The notes under the pieces: model-generated
Seen by the model: the letters and a program-made list of their open reading frames with translations, nothing else
Databases searched by the model: none
What the model was told of the DNA's origin: nothing
Program-made: the position numbers and the translations under genes
Part shown: positions 6,924 through 9,102 of the stretch, one piece after another
Position numbering within the stretch: the first letter of the stretch is position 1
How the letters are laid out: every line of letters begins with the position of its first letter
NCBI GenBank assembly: GCA_021413665.1
Contig: JAIOPW010000344.1
Coordinates: forward strand, 1-9,102
DNA from: Rhodocyclales bacterium
GTDB lineage: Bacteria; Pseudomonadota; Gammaproteobacteria; Burkholderiales; Rhodocyclaceae
Direction: 5' to 3'
Length of the DNA stretch: 9,102 nucleotides

Positions 6924-7988
6924 TTACAGCGCCGCGAGTACGGCGTCACCCATTTCACGGGTACCGACCTTCTTCATGCCCGGTTCGTAAATGTCGCTGG
7001 TGCGGAAACCCTGCGCCAGGACTTTCTTCACGGCGGCCTCAATGCGACAGGCAGCCGCCTCGTTGGCAAAAGTGTAACGCAGCATCATCGCAGCGGAAAG
7101 GATGGTCGCCAGCGGATTGGCGACGCCCTTGCCGGCAATGTCGGGCGCCGATCCGTGCGAAGGCTCGTAAAGCCCCTTGTTGTCGGCGTCCAGCGAGGCC
7201 GAGGGCAGCATGCCGATCGAGCCGGTCAGCATCGAGGCTTCGTCCGACAGGATGTCGCCGAACATGTTGCCGGTGACCATGACGTCGAACTGTTTCGGAT
7301 TCTTTACCAGTTGCATCGCCGCGTTGTCGACCAGCATGTGGGAAAGCTCGACGTCCGGATACTCCCGCCCGGTCTCGATGGCCACGTCGCGCCAGAGCTG
7401 AGTGCATTCCAGCACATTCATCTTGTCCACCGAGCAGACCTTCCGATTGCGCTTGCGCGCTGCGTCGAAGGCCACACGCAGGATGCGCCGGATCTCGCTT
7501 TCCGTGTAATGCATGGTGTTGAAGCCGAAGCGCTGCATTTGACCATCTACGTTGCGCATCTCGACGCCGCGCGGTTGGCCGAAATAGATGTCGCCGGTCA
7601 GTTCGCGCACGATCAGGATGTCCAGCCCGGCCACCACTTCCGCCTTGAGCGTCGAGGCATTGGCCAGTTCCGGATAGAGGATCGCCGGCCGCAGGTTGGC
7701 GAACAGTCCGAGCTGCTTGCGGATGCCCAGCAGGCCGCGTTCCGGGCGCTGCTCGCGCGGATTGTTGTCCCACTTGGGGCCGCCGACGGCGCCAAGCAGC
7801 ACGGCGTCGGCTGCCTGCGCCAGCTTCTGGGTCGCTTCCGGATAGGGATCGCCGGTGGCATCCACCGCGCACCCGCCCAGCAGGGCCTCTTCCATCTCGA
7901 TCCTGAGGTCGAGCGCCTTGAGGACGCGAACGGCCTCGGCAACTATTTCCGGCCCGATGCCATCGCCGGGCAGTACGCAGATCTTCAT
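6924..7988 (-). CDS. leuB: 3-isopropylmalate dehydrogenase
   Basis: NAD-dependent oxidative decarboxylation of 3-isopropylmalate to 2-oxoisocaproate, the last dedicated step before leucine transamination; cytoplasmic. The 354-residue length is normal. Visible: the LPGDGIGPEI start (6-14), substrate-binding arginines in LGIRKQLGLFANLRP (90 and 100) and in VRELTGDIYFG (128, with tyrosine 135), the VDKMNVLE block with the catalytic lysine at 189, LVDNAAMQLV with aspartate 221, the GNMFGDILSDE metal-binding block with aspartates 245 and 249, and the EPSHGSAPDIAGKGVANP nucleotide-binding loop (275-292). The start at 7988 has AGGA five bases upstream, and this Shine-Dalgarno sequence partly overlaps the leuD TAG stop. 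leuD precedes by 9 bases and asd follows after 21 bases. Confidence 0.98.
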   Translation of the reverse strand: MKICVLPGDGIGPEIVAEAVRVLKALDLRIEMEEALLGGCAVDATGDPYPEATQKLAQAADAVLLGAVGGPKWDNNPREQRPERGLLGIRKQLGLFANLRPAILYPELANASTLKAEVVAGLDILIVRELTGDIYFGQPRGVEMRNVDGQMQRFGFNTMHYTESEIRRILRVAFDAARKRNRKVCSVDKMNVLECTQLWRDVAIETGREYPDVELSHMLVDNAAMQLVKNPKQFDVMVTGNMFGDILSDEASMLTGSIGMLPSASLDADNKGLYEPSHGSAPDIAGKGVANPLATILSAAMMLRYTFANEAAACRIEAAVKKVLAQGFRTSDIYEPGMKKVGTREMGDAVLAAL

Positions 7989-7997
7989 GGGAATCCT

Positions 7998-8636
7998 CTA
8001 TGCAAACAACCAGGGCTGTTCTGTGCGGCGGCGCGCCTCGAACTCGCGAATCTTTTCGGCATGGCGCAAGGTGAGGCCGATGTCGTCCCAACCGTTGAGC
8101 ATGCATTCCTTGCGGAAGGCGTCTGCGTCGAAGTGGATTGCGTGCCCGTCCGGCCGGATGACGAGTTGCGCCGAAAGGTCGATGGTCAGGCGATAGCCCG
8201 GCGAATGCTCGGTGAGACCGAACAGCGCATCCATCTCCGTCTTCGGCAGCACAATGGGCAGCAAACCGTTCTTGAAACAGTTATTGAAGAAGATGTCCGC
8301 AAACGACTCGCCGATGATGGCGCGAAAACCAAAATCGTGCAGCGCCCAGGGCGCATGTTCGCGCGACGAGCCGCAACCGAAGTTGCTGCGCGCTAGCAGT
8401 ATCGAAGCGCCCTGGTAGCGCTCCTGGTTGAGCACGAAATTGGGATTCTTCGGTCGCCTCGTGCAATCCTGTCCCGGCTCGCCCTGATCCATGTAGCGCC
8501 ACTCGTCGAAGGCGTTCGGACCAAAACCCGAGCGTTTGATCGACTTGAGGAACTGCTTGGGGATGATGGCGTCGGTGTCTACGTTGGCGCGGTCGAGCGG
8601 CGCCACGAGGCCATCGAGCTTGATGAATTTTTCCAT
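7998..8636 (-). CDS. leuD: 3-isopropylmalate dehydratase small subunit
   Basis: Small (swivelling-domain) subunit of isopropylmalate isomerase, which with LeuC converts 2-isopropylmalate to 3-isopropylmalate. The 212-residue product fits the bacterial LeuD family (about 200). Visible: LDRANVDTDAIIPKQFLK (14-31), the LLARSNFGCGSSREHAPWAL block (80-99) of the substrate-binding loop, and SFADIFFNNCFKNGLLPI (111-128). The ATG at 8636 gives the canonical MEKFxxLxGxVAPLDRANVDTD start; the frame is open further upstream to about 8804, but those residues do not look like LeuD and overlap the entericidin gene. The start codon shares one base with the entericidin TAA stop (TAATG). There is no clear Shine-Dalgarno sequence, which suggests translational coupling to the small upstream gene. 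Confidence 0.97.
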   Translation of the reverse strand: MEKFIKLDGLVAPLDRANVDTDAIIPKQFLKSIKRSGFGPNAFDEWRYMDQGEPGQDCTRRPKNPNFVLNQERYQGASILLARSNFGCGSSREHAPWALHDFGFRAIIGESFADIFFNNCFKNGLLPIVLPKTEMDALFGLTEHSPGYRLTIDLSAQLVIRPDGHAIHFDADAFRKECMLNGWDDIGLTLRHAEKIREFEARRRTEQPWLFA

Positions 8637-8755
8637 TATCTGGCCGACTTCTCGATGGCTTCGCCACCTTTCTTGACGTCCTTGCCGATACCTTGAACGG
8701 TATTGCAGGCCGACAACAAAAGCATCAGGACCGAAGCGACAAAAATACGGGACAT
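8636..8755 (-). CDS. Entericidin A/B-family small lipoprotein
   Basis: A 39-residue gene. The product starts MSRIFVASVLMLLLSAC: a short positively charged end, a hydrophobic core and a clear lipobox (LSAC) with the lipidated cysteine at residue 17. The mature part begins CNTVQGIGKDVKKGG and continues EAIEKSAR, matching the entericidin pattern CNT..G.G.D....G.AI..A. In E. coli EcnA and EcnB form an antidote/toxin lipoprotein pair; whether this single homologue is toxic, protective or structural cannot be told. It is preceded by GAGGAG (8763-8768) seven bases upstream, which overlaps the leuC TGA, and its TAA overlaps the leuD ATG. It therefore lies translationally between the two subunits of one enzyme. 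Lipidation and envelope location are inferred from the lipobox. Confidence 0.88.
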   Translation of the reverse strand: MSRIFVASVLMLLLSACNTVQGIGKDVKKGGEAIEKSAR

Positions 8756-8766
8756 GGACTTTCTCC

Positions 8767-9102
8767 TCACAATAATTCACGAACATCGGCAAAGCGGCCG
8801 GCAATCGCCGCCGCCGCCGCCATGGCGGGGCTCACCAGGTGGGTGCGGCCACCAGCGCCCTGTCGCCCTTCAAAATTGCGGTTCGAGGTCGACGCGCAGC
8901 GCTCGCCGGGGTTGAGCCGGTCATCGTTCATCGCCAGGCACATGGAACAACCGGGCTGCCGCCAGTCGAACCCGGCGGCGGTGAAAATCTTGTCCAGGCC
9001 CTCGGCCTCAGCCTGCTCCTTGATCAGCCCGGAGCCAGGTACCACCAGTGCCAGCTTGACGTTGGCGGCAATCCTGCGCCCCCTGGCCACGGCCGCGGCC
9101 GC
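8767..9102 (-). CDS. leuC: 3-isopropylmalate dehydratase large subunit, C-terminal part only
   Basis: The last 111 residues of LeuC, the iron-sulfur subunit of isopropylmalate isomerase; the 5' part is cut by the window edge (the full protein is usually about 465-475 residues). Visible: VVPGSGLIKEQAEAEGLDKIF, then the AGFDWRQPGCSMCLAMNDD block with two of the three cysteines that hold the 4Fe-4S cluster, and the strongly conserved RLNPGERCASTSNRNFEGRQG block and GGRTHLVSPAMAAAAAIAG block near the end. The stop at 8767-8769 lies within the Shine-Dalgarno region of the entericidin gene, so leuC, the entericidin gene and leuD are almost certainly on one transcript. Confidence 0.97.
   Translation of the reverse strand, partial: AAAAVARGRRIAANVKLALVVPGSGLIKEQAEAEGLDKIFTAAGFDWRQPGCSMCLAMNDDRLNPGERCASTSNRNFEGRQGAGGRTHLVSPAMAAAAAIAGRFADVRELL

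Noticed and set aside
6006..8396. A 796-codon open frame on the plus strand, antisense to asd, leuB and leuD
   Set aside because: It lies opposite three unmistakable conserved genes, crosses their boundaries, and has no recognisable domain or natural composition (rich in His, Arg, Gln and Gly). In GC-rich DNA the frame opposite a real gene is often free of stops. I treat it as a by-product of codon usage.
8637..8804. Upstream extension of leuD by 56 codons
   Set aside because: The extra residues have no LeuD character and overlap the entericidin gene in another frame. The ATG at 8636 gives the canonical LeuD N-terminus.
9095..9102. NotI site (GCGGCCGC) exactly at the right edge, as a possible cloning or assembly junction
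   Set aside because: The bases encode an in-frame alanine run at a position in LeuC where alanines are plausible, and the leuC frame is intact. A chance site in GC-rich DNA is the simpler reading.
1..9102. Mobile elements, CRISPR arrays, tRNAs, defence or toxin-antitoxin operons
   Set aside because: Apart from the single entericidin-like gene, no such genes, terminal repeats or spaced direct repeats are seen. Composition and gene order look like core chromosome throughout.

Overview
The window is a compact stretch of chromosome from a GC-rich beta-proteobacterium. The gene order leuC - entericidin - leuD - leuB - asd - fimV - truA - trpF - trpB is one I associate with Burkholderiales, Rhodocyclales and relatives. 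The small membrane gene between fimV and truA makes a Rhodocyclales-like genome my best guess, but the genus cannot be fixed from the sequence alone. All nine full or partial housekeeping genes and the small entericidin gene lie on the minus strand, so transcription runs from the right end of the window to the left. No tRNA, rRNA, insertion sequence, phage gene or CRISPR array is visible.

Right part (9102 to about 6900): the end of leuC, a 39-residue entericidin-like lipoprotein gene, leuD and leuB. These are tightly packed. The leuC stop sits in the Shine-Dalgarno sequence of the entericidin gene, the entericidin stop overlaps the leuD start (TAATG), and leuB starts 9 bases after leuD. LeuC/LeuD (isopropylmalate isomerase) and LeuB (3-isopropylmalate dehydrogenase) carry out consecutive steps of leucine synthesis. 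asd follows after 21 bases and makes aspartate semialdehyde, the branch point to lysine/diaminopimelate, threonine and methionine.

Middle part (about 5790 to 2860): a 106-base gap with an AT-rich possible promoter, then fimV. Its product is a 925-residue inner-membrane, peptidoglycan-binding polar organiser with a signal peptide, FimV N-domain, LysM, coiled coil, Pro/Lys/Ala-rich linker, one membrane helix and an acidic cytoplasmic part with LDFDLD-like repeats ending in the conserved FimV C-terminal domain. A perfect 11-bp hairpin separates fimV from a short, integral-membrane EcfT/CbiQ-like gene and covers the likely ribosome binding site of that gene.

Left part (2864 to 1): the EcfT-like gene overlaps truA (tRNA pseudouridine synthase) by ATGA, trpF (phosphoribosylanthranilate isomerase) starts 14 bases later, and trpF overlaps trpB (tryptophan synthase beta, cut by the window edge). 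Most of the window is ordinary conserved metabolism. The parts that merit a closer look are the entericidin gene inside the leuCD pair, the orphan and apparently shortened EcfT-like protein, the hairpin controlling it, and the repeat-rich cytoplasmic half of FimV.
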